Assembly: GCA_009602735.1 (NCBI GenBank)
Contig: WELA01000853.1
Coordinates: 205,967-246,264, forward strand
DNA from: Mesotaenium endlicherianum
Lineage: Eukaryota; Streptophyta; Zygnematophyceae; Zygnematales; Mesotaeniaceae
DNA length: 40,298 nucleotides
Reading direction: 5' to 3'
Position 1 is the stretch's first letter; each line of letters begins with the position of its first letter. The notes beneath the pieces are model-generated. The model was not told where the DNA came from, ran no database searches, and saw only the letters and a list, made by a program, of their open reading frames with translations. Position numbers and translations under genes: made by a program. Shown here piece after piece: positions 19,204 to 31,723 of the stretch.

Positions 19204-19440
19204 CTGTCTCCATTGCTCTCTCCCTCCCTCCATCCTTCCCTTCCCCCCTGCCTCCCCTCCTCACTCTCCCTCTCTCACACTCCCTGTTCTCTCTACCATT
19301 CCCTCCCCCCCCCCTCCCTCCCCCTTTTGCTGCATTACTCCCTCGCTTGCTCTCCCTCGATCCTATCCTCCCTCCCTCCCTCCCTCGCTCCCTCCCCTCG
19401 TTCTCCTTTGCTCCCGCCAGATCCCCCTCCCCCACCTCCA
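19204..19440 (+). repeat. Polypyrimidine (CCCT/CTC) tract
   Basis: About 240 bases with very few purines. This drives spurious Pro/Leu/Ser frames on one strand and Arg/Glu/Gly frames on the other. Such tracts can form triplex DNA. Confidence 0.85.
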
Positions 19441-20736
19441 GTAGCACACAAGCAAATAGACAAGGAGTACCAACCTGTGATATGCTGATGATGCTTGTGG
19501 CCTCCGTTGAAGATGGCTAAACATTCTGCAATCCAAGGACCTTCTTCTGCACCAGTTGCACACTAAGCTTGGGGTATTTTAAGTGTGATACACACGACAA
19601 CTGCGGAAGAACTTTGAGAGTGACTCTTCGCCACATTCATTCTCAGATTCAATTTGCAGCCATAGCGATTTTATGATGATAAATCCCAAGGTAAAAATGT
19701 CAAGCAAATGAAGACTGGACACTCAGCGATATGAATCTACTGCATGCGGTAGCGTTGATACTGGTCAATCTTGACATAAGCAATGATAAAAAAAAAGCGG
19801 CAGACATGTAGGCATCCATTGGATCAAGTACATAGCAAGTGACATGTTTCTCTCCTACTTAATGCAAGTAGATTAGAAAATAGGTGCGCACCTGTGTGTA
19901 ATCTTCAAGAGCGAGCTAAGGCTTTCTGCACCAATATAATAATAATAACAGGAATTCTACTGGTGCTATCTTGCTTAATGGGACTCCAACGCCCATGGAC
20001 CGCAAACATTTGGCCTGTCGTTTCCATATCCTAGTCTCCTAGACCGCATATCACACAGCTTATTTAAACTCTACTTTGTGGACCAAGAAAGAGCAACAGA
20101 AGCTTACAGAGTTTAAGAAATTAATGGTGATAGAAGGCGTTTGATCAAACTCGGGATCTGGCTGTCTGGCTCAATTTTTCCAGAGAGCTGGAGGAAGGGG
20201 GGCGAAAATACTGAACAGAAGGGAATATGTTATATAGTATGCCCCCATTCACGGAATATAGATCGTACCTCGATCCTCACGTTTTTGGGTGCGCTTCATG
20301 AGAAAAGAGTACAAAATTAAGATGCCTGTGCACTCGACAAGTACCGACAAAGCACTGTTGTACAGTCAATTCTTGTAACCGATATGCAATTGACTAGCTT
20401 GCATGACTAATATCAATATAAATAGGAAAGAGAGTGTAAAACATCTAGACGTCTACATTTTCCTCCCAGTAATTGGTGCTGATGGGTGTGGCCCACGAGT
20501 CTAGCTGGCCTCGACATGTAGAATGTTGACTGGACTTATTCACCTTGTTCCAGATTACTTACTCAAAATCCTTCTCTTTACAATCAATGGACATCTTCAC
20601 AAGCTTGATTAGCAACAGGAAGAACTCAATTGGGGTACTCTCAGCTTGAATTAAGCACAACGCTCTAATCAAGAAGTCATTCATTGTCAATAAAAGATCC
20701 AATTCATATGTCACTTATGAAACTTTTCTTGAACAA
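19441..20736. other. Intergenic, AT-rich, no gene seen
   Basis: Frames are short on both strands and I see no motifs, RNA genes or element ends. Confidence 0.6.
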
Positions 20737-21135
20737 GATGAAGAACAAGGTTGAGACTTGCAAAGCAGGCACTCTTTACCCTCACTGAAGACTTCATACC
20801 GAAGGAGGTATCAATATAGTGTTCACCTTTTTTTACTGTATAGGTTTTATATCTTTCCTTCAGCACGCACTTGACGGTTAAAAGAGTCACAAAATACACT
20901 GATTCTGACAATCAATAAGAACCATATGTCCACATGCAAAAAAAACTTGGATTCTCATTTTTTAATTCTAAATTTGGCATAGAGGATGTAAAGTGTACTG
21001 TTCACCAAGTAACTTGCTGGTACTGAACATGCGCACATTTAGGGTTTTTTTCTCATCTTGTCATGTGCTTTGCTGTCTCACACGAGTAATGGTGCGGCTT
21101 ATTTCAGGCGAGGCATCAATTTTAATCGCAAATCA
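20737..21135 (+). repeat. Diverged duplicate of 11072-11700
   Basis: Two matching blocks (20737-20812 and about 21077-21135) appear in the same order as at 11.1-11.7 kb but closer together, so one copy has gained or lost sequence between them. No coding frame is recognised. Confidence 0.55.
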
Positions 21136-21256
21136 GGACGTAGCTAATACTTGGAGGTCATATAAGGTATGCAGAGCATAACAAAGAAAGCAGGAGAAGA
21201 GCAGCGTTTTATTTGACTTGAACAGAATTGTGAGTGTATCATTCAGGTTCAGAGCA

Positions 21257-22166
21257 ATGCATGGATCTTTGAAAGTATGCTTGGAGCAGCAGAGGGCATC
21301 TGAGGAGCAGCAAAGGATGTCAGCAGAGCAGCAGCAGGCATATGAGAAGCAGCAAAGGGGGTCAGAGAAGAAGCTTGAGGCATCTAATGCGCAGCTGAGG
21401 GAAGCAGAGCAGGTTGATGCAGCGATGGAAGCAGCGACATTGAGGCTGCACCCTACCAGCAAGGGTGTTTTTGCAGCTTGAACAAGAAGCAGTGTTGGGA
21501 GGGGAGAAGGGCTATCACACGCGGACAGTAAGCGTGAGTGCCTCCTTGCTTTTGCAATTTTTTCTTCATGCCGTGGGTGGAATCCAGTCAGAAACCTATC
21601 GGCAGGCAACAAAGCATCCCCAAGAAGCTGTATCAGTTATATTCATCTTCTTATACCTGATGTCAACAAAAAGTTGACGAGCTAGGTATTGCATGTGATC
21701 AGAAATTTAGATGAAAACTGCAAAATTGCGCAGTGAATTGATCCTGTCATTTATTTTTCAAAATTTTGTACTAACAGGCCCTTTCATTATGAGAATGCAA
21801 CCACCTCAAACAACCTCACCAGCTTCAGCAAATGCCTGGTGATATAGCCACTCAGTAACAAGATTGTGTGCACTTCAGCTCCTGGTCACGACTGTTGTCT
21901 TTGCTCCCCTACTCCTAACAGCTACAGGAGCGTCCCGAGGCTTTCAGCTCAGAAACTGGTGCCCCGAAGAAGCAAGTGGGAGGCTTGGCACATGGTCAGC
22001 TGGCAGCAAGTTCCTCGGGAGCCTCTTCCCAAGGAGCACAAGAGGAGCATGCTGACCAGCTTCAGCAGACAAAGGAGGAGGTCAGCTGCAGCAAAATATA
22101 AGGGAGGCCCAGGAAACCTTCGAGGAGCAGCATAAGTTTGCCCATCATGTATGCCCTTGCTCCTGA
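21257..22166 (+). pseudogene. Gln/Glu-rich coiled-coil gene fragment
   Basis: Three candidate exons with the same style. The first (ATG 21257 to about 21412) encodes an LEQQRASEEQQRMSAEQQQ coiled coil. The second (21477-21527, after TTTTTGCAG and before GTAAGC) encodes LEQEAVLGGEKGYHTRT. The third (from 21922, after a good pyrimidine tract and AACAG) encodes LQERPEAFSSETG and later EEHADQLQQTKEE. The coiled coil continues in another frame from 22083 (QLQQNIREAQETFEEQ) to a stop at 22164-22166, so a one-base deletion is likely near 22081. The donor of the first exon (GTTGAT) is weak. The protein is not recognised; it ends about 150 bases before the cyclin start. Confidence 0.45.
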
Positions 22167-22318
22167 GACTTCTGTGGCGCCCGCTGGCAAGTTAGGAAAC
22201 CTGTAATGCTGCTGCAGATGTGCAGATGCATATACCTCCTGGTCATAACTTCCTTGTATCATGTTGCATGAAGGGGCAGGAATTATTGAATTCACAAAAC
22301 AAGCAACAAGAAGGAAGC

Positions 22319-24603
22319 ATGGCCGGGCTAGCGGAGAGACAGATGGCGTTGCCTGTAGACTCTTTGGAGCCGGAGACAAATCATTGGTCTTGCAATTGTG
22401 GGTACACAGACATCGACAAAAACCATGCAGATTTTCGACAGTGTGCAGTCTATGCAAATGATATCTACCATCATTTGCGAGTAACAGAGGTAAGCTGGTG
22501 TTGACCGGGCCTACCTTTTGCTTATTGGTTTTTCTATTCTCTTGAGGCATTTTTTACGTTCATTATCAGTAATATAAGCTCGATTTGCATTTTGCATAGG
22601 TATGTCACTCATACTTGGAAGCTAGTTCTTTGAATGCCTTGACAGCTGTTAAGAAGGCCAGCACAAGGTTATATGGAAGAAATACAATATCATATGTCCC
22701 CCAAATGCCGAGGCATCCTTGTCGATTGGCTAGTTGAAGTAAGCAAGCTGTAACTAGCTCAAATTGTTGCTTTTGAAATCTATCACTACCGATCAAATGT
22801 ATCGTGATAATGCTTCTGTAGTCAATCTTGCTTTTAATTAGTCAATATAGCTGGTAATTTTGCAGGTCGCAGAAGAGTATAAACTGGTCCCAGATACTCT
22901 TCATCTGGCCTGTTCATATATCGACAGATTCCTTTCCTCAAATGAGATCACGAGGGATCGTCTACAACTCCTTGAGGTATCGAGTATGCTGATTGCTGCG
23001 TAAGTTGATTATCTTTGCTGTCTAGGACTTTGCCTCAAGTTGGGCATATGTAAATTAATATTTGTTGTATTATTGGAGCTTTTTGTGAGGTAGAGTGACC
23101 TTTGTCTTTGTCTTTTTCCAACAGCAAATTTTTAGAACAACAGGCACCCCAAGTTGAAGACTTGTGCAACATCACGGATCATACCTACGACAGAACGGAG
23201 GTATGTCAACACTTTTATATCCTTCAGGTGTGGAATGCCTATCCAGCACTGCAGTGCATACAAACAGGCTCTGGCTTACACCTATAACTGTAACTAATGA
23301 CCTACAGCATGTAGGCCTGCCATTAGATGTCAATATAAGTAATGATCTGTTCGCTTCTACTTGCAAGTAATCAAAATGGAAAGAACTGTCTTCAATGCTT
23401 TGAAATCTGAGTTGAACACTCCCACAACAATATCTTTCATACGATGAGCCAGCCATCCTGTAGGATGCACTTCCTTCCGGAGAGCCAGTTCTCAAGAACC
23501 ACACAGGTTTAAGTCAGATATTGAGTGACTACTCACCTTCTTTCATTGCCATGTCTTATGGCAGGCGTTTTATAAGAGCAGCACAAGTTGGTTACATGGT
23601 ATTGTCACATCTTGCCTGGAAATGTTTGAATTTACTTCCGCAGATCTTTCATGGCTGGGACAAGGTCTTAGTCCGACTTAACACTGGGATTATGCAATGT
23701 TGATATACAAAGGACACCAACTCTTTTGATATGGCAGCAGAATAATTTACAACTTGAATGTCTCGCAAAGTATCTGGGGGAAATAGCTCTTCTTGAGTAC
23801 AGCGTCATTCAGTTTGTGCCGTCTGTCATTGCTGCGTCGGCCGTCTTCTTGGCCGAGGTGATACTGCATCCACAAGGTCGCTCCTGGGTATGTATGCTAC
23901 TCATGTAGTATCCTTCTACCACATTGACAAACCTCATGGGATATGGGGTTTGGCTGTGTAAAACTGCTGCTGTTGGAAAGTTCTTAAACGAGAATCCGTG
24001 GTAAGTTCATCTCATAAGTACGATTATATATGACCACAAAAAATTCTGTTCAGTTTGCACCTTGCAGTATGGTCAGTGTACAATAGAATGATATGCATTG
24101 GAAAGTTGAGCGCTAACATTTGTGCCTGGGATTGCAGACACCAACTCTTCATCATTACACTGGTTACAAGCCGTCCGACCTTCAAGAATGTGTCCTGTCC
24201 CTTCACGCTCTTCAAGTCAATACCAAAGGGTGCACTCTTTCTGCAGTGCGGGAAAAGTATCGGCAGCCAGTGCTGTGTCTTCTGTAACCGCTGGTGCTTG
24301 ACGTGAAGCACTTCTATACACGTTGACACCTCTTCATGATCCAAAATATCCAGCAAATCCTGTATTGGAGTACTTGGGTTTGAATAATTATAGTAGCTAA
24401 TAGGTATTGTGTCAATGCTTCATGCATGGATCTCTTGAAGGCTGCGGCGTGCGCTTACTATCAGATGACCAGCACTAATTGCAGTCTTTTGTATCCACTG
24501 TATTCTCTTGCAGTATGAAGGAGTGTCTGATCTTTCACCACCGCAAGAAATTGTTCCTGAGCTTTTTGAGGACGTATTTGACGTGACGTCCCTATTTGCA
24601 TAG
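22319..24603 (+). CDS. A-type cyclin, nine-exon model
   Basis: Regulatory subunit of a cell-cycle CDK. Exons: 22319-22489, 22646-22738, 22866-22999, 23125-23200, 23367-23443, 23565-23598, 23738-23887, 24138-24269, 24514-24603; about 318 aa. The cyclin N box reads RGILVDWLVE + VAEEYKLVPDTLHLACSYID, then LQLLEVSSMLIAAKF and APQVEDLCNITDHTY. The cyclin C part has FIRRFIRAAQV, CLAKYLGEIALLEYSV, AASAVFLAEVIL, LHHYTGYKPSDLQECV and LSAVREKYRQ. VAEEYKLVPDTL is typical of A rather than B cyclins. All exons are open and in phase, but intron 4 ends CAA and intron 5 starts ATGAGC instead of GT. The start ATG (context AGCATGG) is the first usable one in a frame open from 22220. It gives a short N-terminus with no visible RxxL destruction box, so upstream exons may be missing. 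The terminal exon is the least certain. Confidence 0.85.
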
Positions 24604-26332
24604 TGCCGCGTTAGGCTCCAAATTTTTTAACATTTTGTGCTGTACAGGTCTGCGAAATGAGTTCCTAGAACAAGTATAGATGTCTTTTTTTTCCAAGAAC
24701 AGTGATTGAACTTCCTGGGCAGCCATTTATTGAAGTAATCATGAAGTTTCTTACCTTTAATTGATTACAGATGCATTTACACTGCAAAATTTGACCAGAT
24801 ATTTAGACAATCATAATGGAGCTTAAGTTCTCAGCAAATTATTGCTTGGGTGAGGAACACCGACAAATTATATTGCATAATGGCTTCAATACCTCAGCGG
24901 AGTGTAACAGTCCTAAGGATCTGAATGATGTTTGTCAGCCAACAGGCTGTATCCTGTCAATCTAAGTGCTTCTTGGCAACCATCACGGTGCCGTTTCCTT
25001 GTCATTCAGACGAGTAAATCTCAAGCCGAAGTTACTGATGTATCCCACTGAGGGTACTAGTATTGCCGGTTATATCAGTAAAGGAAACTGAAGAGAAATA
25101 AGCATTCAGGAATCTTTTAGAGACAGTGATACAAATCCATAGTAGAGAATATTTTAGTGATTTTTATTTTTCAAGTACATTATACTTCGGGGATTTCTTA
25201 AATTTCTTTTTGGAGAATCCACATAAACTCGGCAAGGCCTGTGGAGGCCATGTGTACATGCTCGTGAACACGCTGGTTTGCGTTTTCCACTTTGAGGTGA
25301 GGCATAGCTTGCAAGATCCTAAGATTCTTGACCTAATTTCCCCGCCTTAGTGTCGGACAAATGATGGTCTTACTCTTCATAGTAATACTTATTCCTAGTC
25401 CCAGCTCTGTTTCGTCCCTCAACACCAGCTAGGAAAGATCATATGCTTTTTGGCTCACGCAACATCTACTTTTTACTCAAGCATACAATGTAGGATAGAA
25501 ACAAGTTACAACGTGTTAAATACTTGTCAAACTGTCGTCACATGGTCACAGTATACGTGCCGACCACCTGCATCAAGGTTGATCTTAGAGTATTCAGCAC
25601 CTCTCCTCACTTAAATAGGTGGCCAGCCTGCCTGCTAGGCCCTTAAGGGACCTATAAGTTGGCACCCTGGCCGTGTTGCCGTTTTGCAAAGGCCTAGCAA
25701 CACTGTAGCGCTTGCATGGAACATTCTTGTGGAAGTGAGAATCAATTTCAAGTTGTGCAATAACAAAAATTGTCCATGAACAGGATTGAAGCGAACCCCT
25801 ACCGACCTGCTCTCATAGCAAACAAAGAGAGCCTGCTCTCATAGCAAACAAAGACGCTCTCTGTAATCTAGGGGATCAAACTCAGGGTGCCAACAGCCCC
25901 AACTACGGACTATTACCGTTTACACACAGACACGCATGAACTTAGTCTTGTACGCTGTAGAGAGATGTGGCAAGATTGACAACCGACTAGTTACACGTAA
26001 ACATACATGAACTTAGCCTTGCATGATGTAGAAAGGTCTGGCATGGTGGATTGACAAAGGTGAAAAACAACACAAGAACGCCAGCAACATATAGTCAAGC
26101 TATGCAAGTAGACAAGCACTCAACACTGGCCTCTTGAGGCGCAATAAAGCGGAAGTGAGACCTGTTAGAAGGACAGCATACACTGCTCTTCACCATATCA
26201 AATATCCATCTTTCATATGCACTCTTATGCGCTTACTACTGACTTGCAATTGTGCAACTGCCAGAACTTTCACTCACCCTCAATCCAACCACCGGAACTT
26301 TTGACATCACGCTCCGCGTGACTATGTGACCT
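24604..26332. other. Intergenic, no gene seen
   Basis: No recognisable frame or RNA. It contains a 26-bp tandem duplication (25806-25857) and a diverged duplication at about 25935-26055 whose copies share CATGAACTTAG and GATTGAC. Confidence 0.6.
25806..25857 (+). repeat. 26-bp perfect tandem duplication
   Basis: CCTGCTCTCATAGCAAACAA plus AGAGAG/AGACG, two units next to each other, nearly identical to the last bases. Confidence 0.85.
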
Positions 26333-28773
26333 TCACCTTGCAAGTGTCCCCTCCGCATATGCCCCAAAGGCAGGCTCTAGAGGCCTCGGAGTTGGGCGCC
26401 TGGTATCTTTGAACAGCTGTCTAGCGTCAGCAGGCTGCAGCCTGCGGCAGGGGCTCCCTCCAGCTGCATAATTGGCATAGCTGTCATACCAAGCTTGCCT
26501 GTAGTCACACGCGCAGCGGAGTGAGACTGCCACATGGCGCTCCAGCAAGAGCAGGCCACCAATGAGGCTAAGCAGCATGCAAGAGTCCAGCCTCAACACC
26601 TGCAGGGCAGGTGTGGATTCCTTCCCGATGTGCCACTTGGGCCCTTGCACTTGCGACAAGATCTCCTCTAGATCCTCAAATTCCGAGTCAGGGTCACGCT
26701 TTCGAGACAATTCAACCGTCAGGGAGGTTAGGTGTGTGAGGTACTCAAGACGAGGCCATGCTACCTCTCTGAAGAGGGTCACATTCAAAGAGAGCAGGTT
26801 GGGTGTGTATGCAAAAATGTCTGGCTGAATTGCTACAGGTCCCATGGGCTCCAGAATGAGATCCTCCAAAAGAAATAGTTGATCTTCAAGCTTGGGAATA
26901 GCGTCGGCAACAATGCACATGTCCTTGATATTGGGGCCCAGCCGCAACGTGTCCATGAAAGGAGTCGGCTCATCTTTGTCAAAGAAGGTGATTGAGAGAG
27001 ACGTCACTTTGTGCCCCTTGAAGATCTTTCTCATCTTCCTTGCGCCAGACTGCAGCAACGACAAGACACGGAGAAAACAGATTCAGACTTCTAACTTAAT
27101 GTGATGAGGTTTGAGCTTGAGCTAAAGTAAGAAAACAAGTGCACCATAAGAAAGAAAAGCAAGACTTGGCTGAAGCTCTGGAGTACTTACCGGAGGACAC
27201 GTCATGGCAACCAATTTGAGACCCTTCATCTTGAGGAGAGACTCCAACAGCAACTTGCTGGGAGGCTCAGACCAATCATCGTACTCAAATCCTGCAAAGC
27301 TTGGGAAATCTGCTAGCCAGAGGGGCAAAGGTGCCTCCATTGTTGGCCTCCTTAGAGAGACGTGAAGCTCCTCGAGATTCTTAAGCTGTCTTAAGGTTGT
27401 GATGACAGGGATGCAGGTAAACCCGGGATAGTAGTAATCAAGTACGAGCTTCTTTAGATTCACTTGCTTGCTAAGTCCAAATTCTCTAATGCTCTTTGAT
27501 AGCTGCGCCAGTTGTTCTGTTCAAAGGAAGTTGCTGCTCTGGACATAGACAGATGCAGCTCCTGGACGTCGGTGTTAAGGGAAAGAAACAAGGACAGGTT
27601 TTCCAGGTCCTTGACTTTGCTATCAAAGGTGAAGTCAAAATACGTGATCATAGGAAACTCGGTGGCAAGCTTTCTCACGAACACCGAGTAGTGGCTTCTT
27701 ATTGGTGCATCAAAGGAGACATGCGTGACATTCTTGGCAGTGTGCAGCGTTTTGAGCAACACGTTTACATCCAGCATGGATTGACAATAAGCGCGCGTGA
27801 AAGTGGAGCGCAGGACGATGCACCACCTTGTGAACACACTGCTCACCCTCTTGACCTGATCCATCGATAGTTCACTAATCTGTGTGTGTGGTGGCTCTGC
27901 GGCAGGCTTGACACAAACTGATCGCAGGATGACTTTCAGAATGTCAGCGGGCAAATCTGCAATGCTTAATGTCGATGCTTGTGAGGAAGAGTTTCCCTGT
28001 TCCTGTGGACAACAAAAAGGTTGTGACAGACAATAATAGTGAGTCCTAATTCTTGACATAAAGAAGGATTCAGTTGTCACAAATAAGCTGCAGCAACACA
28101 TAAGCTCATCAGAAGGTGGGAGGTTGCAATGTGCCTGGATGGGATGTGGAAGAATTTAACCAGGTCAGAGAAGCCAGCCACAACTTAAATCCCCCTTTCT
28201 TTGACACTAGCCATTCAAAATTTCCAACATTAAGCAGGCACATTTAGCCTCATTCTGCAAAATTATTCAACATTTTCAGCAAATTGCGACAATCGTAACC
28301 CGGTAGTAAGACTTCAATATCAAGTGTGCTGTATATGATGCATCACCATATGGCAGTGATAAATTCTTTTGGATGTTAGACTCTGCCTTATACATGTACT
28401 CAAATGAATATGTGCACTAATTTTGTAGTTGCCTTCTGATAGACATGTGCCGTGGTGTGGATACATCAGTACCATAACCTTCTTTTTTTGATTTTACAAA
28501 AGTCACTCCAAGCTTGTGCTTTGATGATCCCCTGCTATGGTCCTAAGTTCCGCGTAGAAGCCATAAATATGGCTAACCAAGAGACCTCATGACACATTTA
28601 TTGACCTGCAGCTAAGCTGGCCATGCAGGCATATAAAGATGCAATCTTTGTTGCTGACATCCTGTTGTACGTACCTTCTTCACATCATTCCTTCTTTCAT
28701 GAGGTTTCAGCATGCAAGCTTATCCGCTCTTAGTCTTGCCCTCCATCTTCTCCTTCAAATGCTTCACATCCAT
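26333..28773 (-). pseudogene. F-box/LRR family member (copy 2), one frameshift
   Basis: Probably an SCF-type substrate receptor: the F-box helix reads LPADILKVILRSVC and then VSSVFTRWCIVL. LRR-like repeats follow (VQELHLSMS, LKKLVLDYY, LRQLKNLEELHVSL, VTSLSITFF, LTSLTVELS). Exons on the minus strand: possible first exon from ATG 28773 (MDVKHLKEKMEGKTK, then a TAA where copy 3 has a Lys codon); F-box/LRR exon from 28002 (after GTCCACAG) to a donor CCG|GTAAGT near 27190; last exon from 27049 (after GCTGCAG) to the stop at 26333. A single T is missing near 27473 (GACTTAGC against GACTTTAGC in both relatives), which shifts the frame within the main exon. Either this copy is dying or the base is a sequence error in a T run. 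Everything else is open. Confidence 0.8.
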
Positions 28774-29715
28774 GGATCAGAATATGTCGTCCCAACGATA
28801 AAACAAAGCACAGTGTTCTCACCTCGCAATGAACTAGTTTCTTCTTGAGCAACAGATGTAAACATGAACATAAATGCGCAACTAGCTAGTGCATGCCGAA
28901 GTTAAGTCTATGTAGCGCACTAATATAAATTGCGGCAGTGCCTCGACCAAGCTGAGATCAGATGGCTTAAGAAGGAATTTCTACTTACTTTATAGCTCCT
29001 TCCTATATACAGGTGAGCTTCTGCTCCCTTAAGGGCCAACCATCGATCATCATGCATGGTCCACGATCTGTGGCAAGTAAAGTGAGAGCATGTACGGGTT
29101 CGATCAAAAACTCACAATAAACTGGTCAAGCATGCACACCCATAATTGAACATTGAATGCTCTTTATCTTACATTTTTTTAGCCAAGCTTGTCTCCACGT
29201 GTTTGCATAAGCCTCCAAGACCTAGCTCGAGATCCTTACAGGGCCGGTCGAATGAGAATAACATGGTTGTGGTCATTGCAGTAACGAAATTTCTCGACCT
29301 GGAAATAACTCAAATAATGTATAGCTCCCAGTATGTGAAAAATTTGTGAATGTACAAAATGTACAATGAAAAATGTGCGGACAATGACAAATGTGCGGCC
29401 CACCTATATCAAGCCTCCAATTCCTACTTCAATTTCTAGCATAATTTCTAGCGAAGACAGAACCTGAGAAGCATGTCTTCACAATCCACAATCGACGTGT
29501 CTACCTAACTCTTACAGCAAACTAACGCTAGCCGGCCTCTACCTTCGATCCCAGCAAATGCTACTAACCTGTGGATAACGCCTCTCCCTTGCCTTAATCC
29601 TTTGGCCCCTCATAAAGATGGCTTTCTCTAGGCAGCAAAAGTCCTCTGTTTGAAGTTCTGCTTCAATGGCAACATCAGACAAACCCTGACTGACTTGAGA
29701 GGCATTGTAAAGGCT
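28774..29715. other. Intergenic, no gene seen
   Basis: AT-rich sequence with short frames only. No element ends, RNA genes or motifs recognised. Confidence 0.6.
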
Positions 29716-30854
29716 CTACGAAGATTGTAATTGGTGACAATCAAACGCATGATGAGGATATGTGCCACTTACCAGCTGTGGTGCTATTAAGAAGCTTCCA
29801 TGCAGCCAGCTAATAGAATAGCGAAGCAAACTGTGCAAACATGGACTAGAGGGAGGGTGAGAGGACGGAGAGAGGGAGGAAGAGAGGGAGGAGGGGCAGG
29901 AAGCAGCGTAGGGAGAAAGCAGTTTCATTGATTGAAAATTACCCTCCGAGCGCTGCCTCCTTGAGAGTTTGCCAGCTGGAGCTTTCGAGTGGATGTCTTG
30001 CCGCCAATGACTCGTTGCCCCTAGGCTGCTTGGCTCCCATGCGCCACATGGCGAGCCAGCCTCCCAAATATCTGGAGCCTGTGTAGATTGCTCTGAGATA
30101 GGCACCTCCTCCTTGAAGTCCCTGGCTCTGAACCTCCAGCTGGCAAGGAAAAATACCTCTCGTTCTTCCAGCGCTTTGCCACCTGTCCTACGGTGCGTGG
30201 CCTCATCCGACTCGTCTCCAGAGCTCTCTACTCTTCCTCAGGCCAGCCCCTCAAGGCTGGATCCCATGTTCTGCTCTGCCTCTGGCAAGCCCGGGTCTCG
30301 TGAGCTGCTGCCTTAAACCCTGAAAACCTCACCAGGCCCCGCATGCACTGCGCTTTGTCCTAGCTTCTTGTCGACTGGGGTGGCGCTGCTGCTCCTAATT
30401 CTTTCTCCTGCAGCAGGTTGCTGCGGGGATCCACAGCCATGGCGTCGACGTCTGACTTTGCGTGACTTCTGATCTCTGAAGCCTCAAAACCCTCCAATAT
30501 TGCTGTGAGCTGCAAGCCTTGGAGCTGCGGGCAAAGGGGCCCCAGAGCTGCGACACGCGAGCATGCCTTGAGCAGACCGCAGAACTCTCGAGAGCCTGGA
30601 GTCCGGAGCATGCGGCCGGTAGCGGGCCGAGGTCAAAGAAGGGGCCAAGGGACAGGAGGCCACCGACTCAGTGTGGTGCTCAAGCCTACTCCTGTCTGCC
30701 CTTCCCGCGGGCCTCAAGAGGGAAGCAGCCTCGGCCTCTCCTGGCCTGGGCTTCAGCTGCGCTGCCTGCGTTGCAACGGCGCGCACACGTGCGCCACCTC
30801 TGGCCCCCAAAAGACAAGGCGTTGCAAACTGCGCTCGCTTTGCTGCGGGGTCTG

Positions 30855-31015
30855 TGCTCTTCCCACTTGCTCGCTCGCTCGCACCCTCGCTGCCTGCCTG
30901 CCGGGGGGGCGGGCATGCTGGCCAGATGGCCGGCTGGCCGCTTGGCCGGCTGGCCGGCTGGCGGCAACGTGCACCTTGCAGGCTAGGGCGCCAGGTGGGG
31001 CTGGCATCAGATCGG
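30855..31015. repeat. GC-rich repeat, inverted relative to 15.72-15.88 kb
   Basis: GCCTGCCTGCC, repeated GGCCGGCTG units and AGGTGGGGCTGGC are the reverse-complement counterparts of the 15.7-kb copy. Confidence 0.5.
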
Positions 31016-31685
31016 CGTCGAAAGGGCCCAGCGGGGGGCTGGGGCGTTCAGCTTTGCTTGCAGGCGTGCTGGCACAGGCTGGGAGGGGGAGGCTTGGAGG
31101 AAGGGGGCAGGGATTGGGGATTGGGACAGAGACGGGCAGGGGTAGGCGTCAAAGAGTTGACCTGACTTCCACTTTATAATTTTTAATATCAGGCCAGGAG
31201 GGAAGAATGCTTGTGCGCATAGGGTTCGGCAGGGTTTAGGGTTCATATTTTCAGGTTCATGAGGTGCAGGGCTCCTGAAAGAGGAAGGCAGACGTACTTT
31301 CATGCGCTGTATTTGCTCATTTGCTGCACGCCACACACACTTCTTGCATTCCTTGTAGTGTAGGGTAGCCATATGATCCCGCGGGCTGTGTCTGAGTCGC
31401 CACCTGTCAAGGGCCGCTTTCACCTCTTGCAGGCCGCACGGCGGGCTTAATTAGGATTCAGGGTGCAAGCTTCCCAATTCAGCCTCAACCGCCAGCTAAT
31501 TGAGAATTTGGAAAGCACCTGGAGTTCGTCGGGAACTCAACTGCGCGGGTAGCACTTGCGAAATTCTTGTGGAGTCTAAATTGGCAGGCTATAGACGCGC
31601 CAAGGCAGCCTACTGCAGGGTGCGGGCTTTGGGGTTCAGGGAAGCAGGGCAGCCTTCGAGAGGATCTTAGGAGCATCCCCTCTCT

Positions 31686-31723
31686 CTGTGTTTGTGTGTA
31701 TGTGTGTGTGTGTGTGTGTGTGC
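31686..31723 (+). repeat. (TG)n microsatellite
   Basis: About 38 bases of nearly pure TG, ending in TGCGCGTGCACGCG. Confidence 0.95.

Noticed and set aside
19187..19447. Arg/Glu/Gly-rich minus-strand frame
   Set aside because: Complement of a polypyrimidine tract, low complexity only.
24270..24303. Reading the cyclin exon 8 straight on to the nearby stop as the C-terminus
   Set aside because: The read-through tail (PVLCLL) lacks cyclin similarity, while splicing GTGCTG...TTGCAG gives a tail (GVSDLSPP) that fits the family better.
29716..30611. Minus-strand frames of 61-129 codons
   Set aside because: Overlap each other in different frames, have no recognisable motif and no convincing splice sites; only noted as weak candidates.
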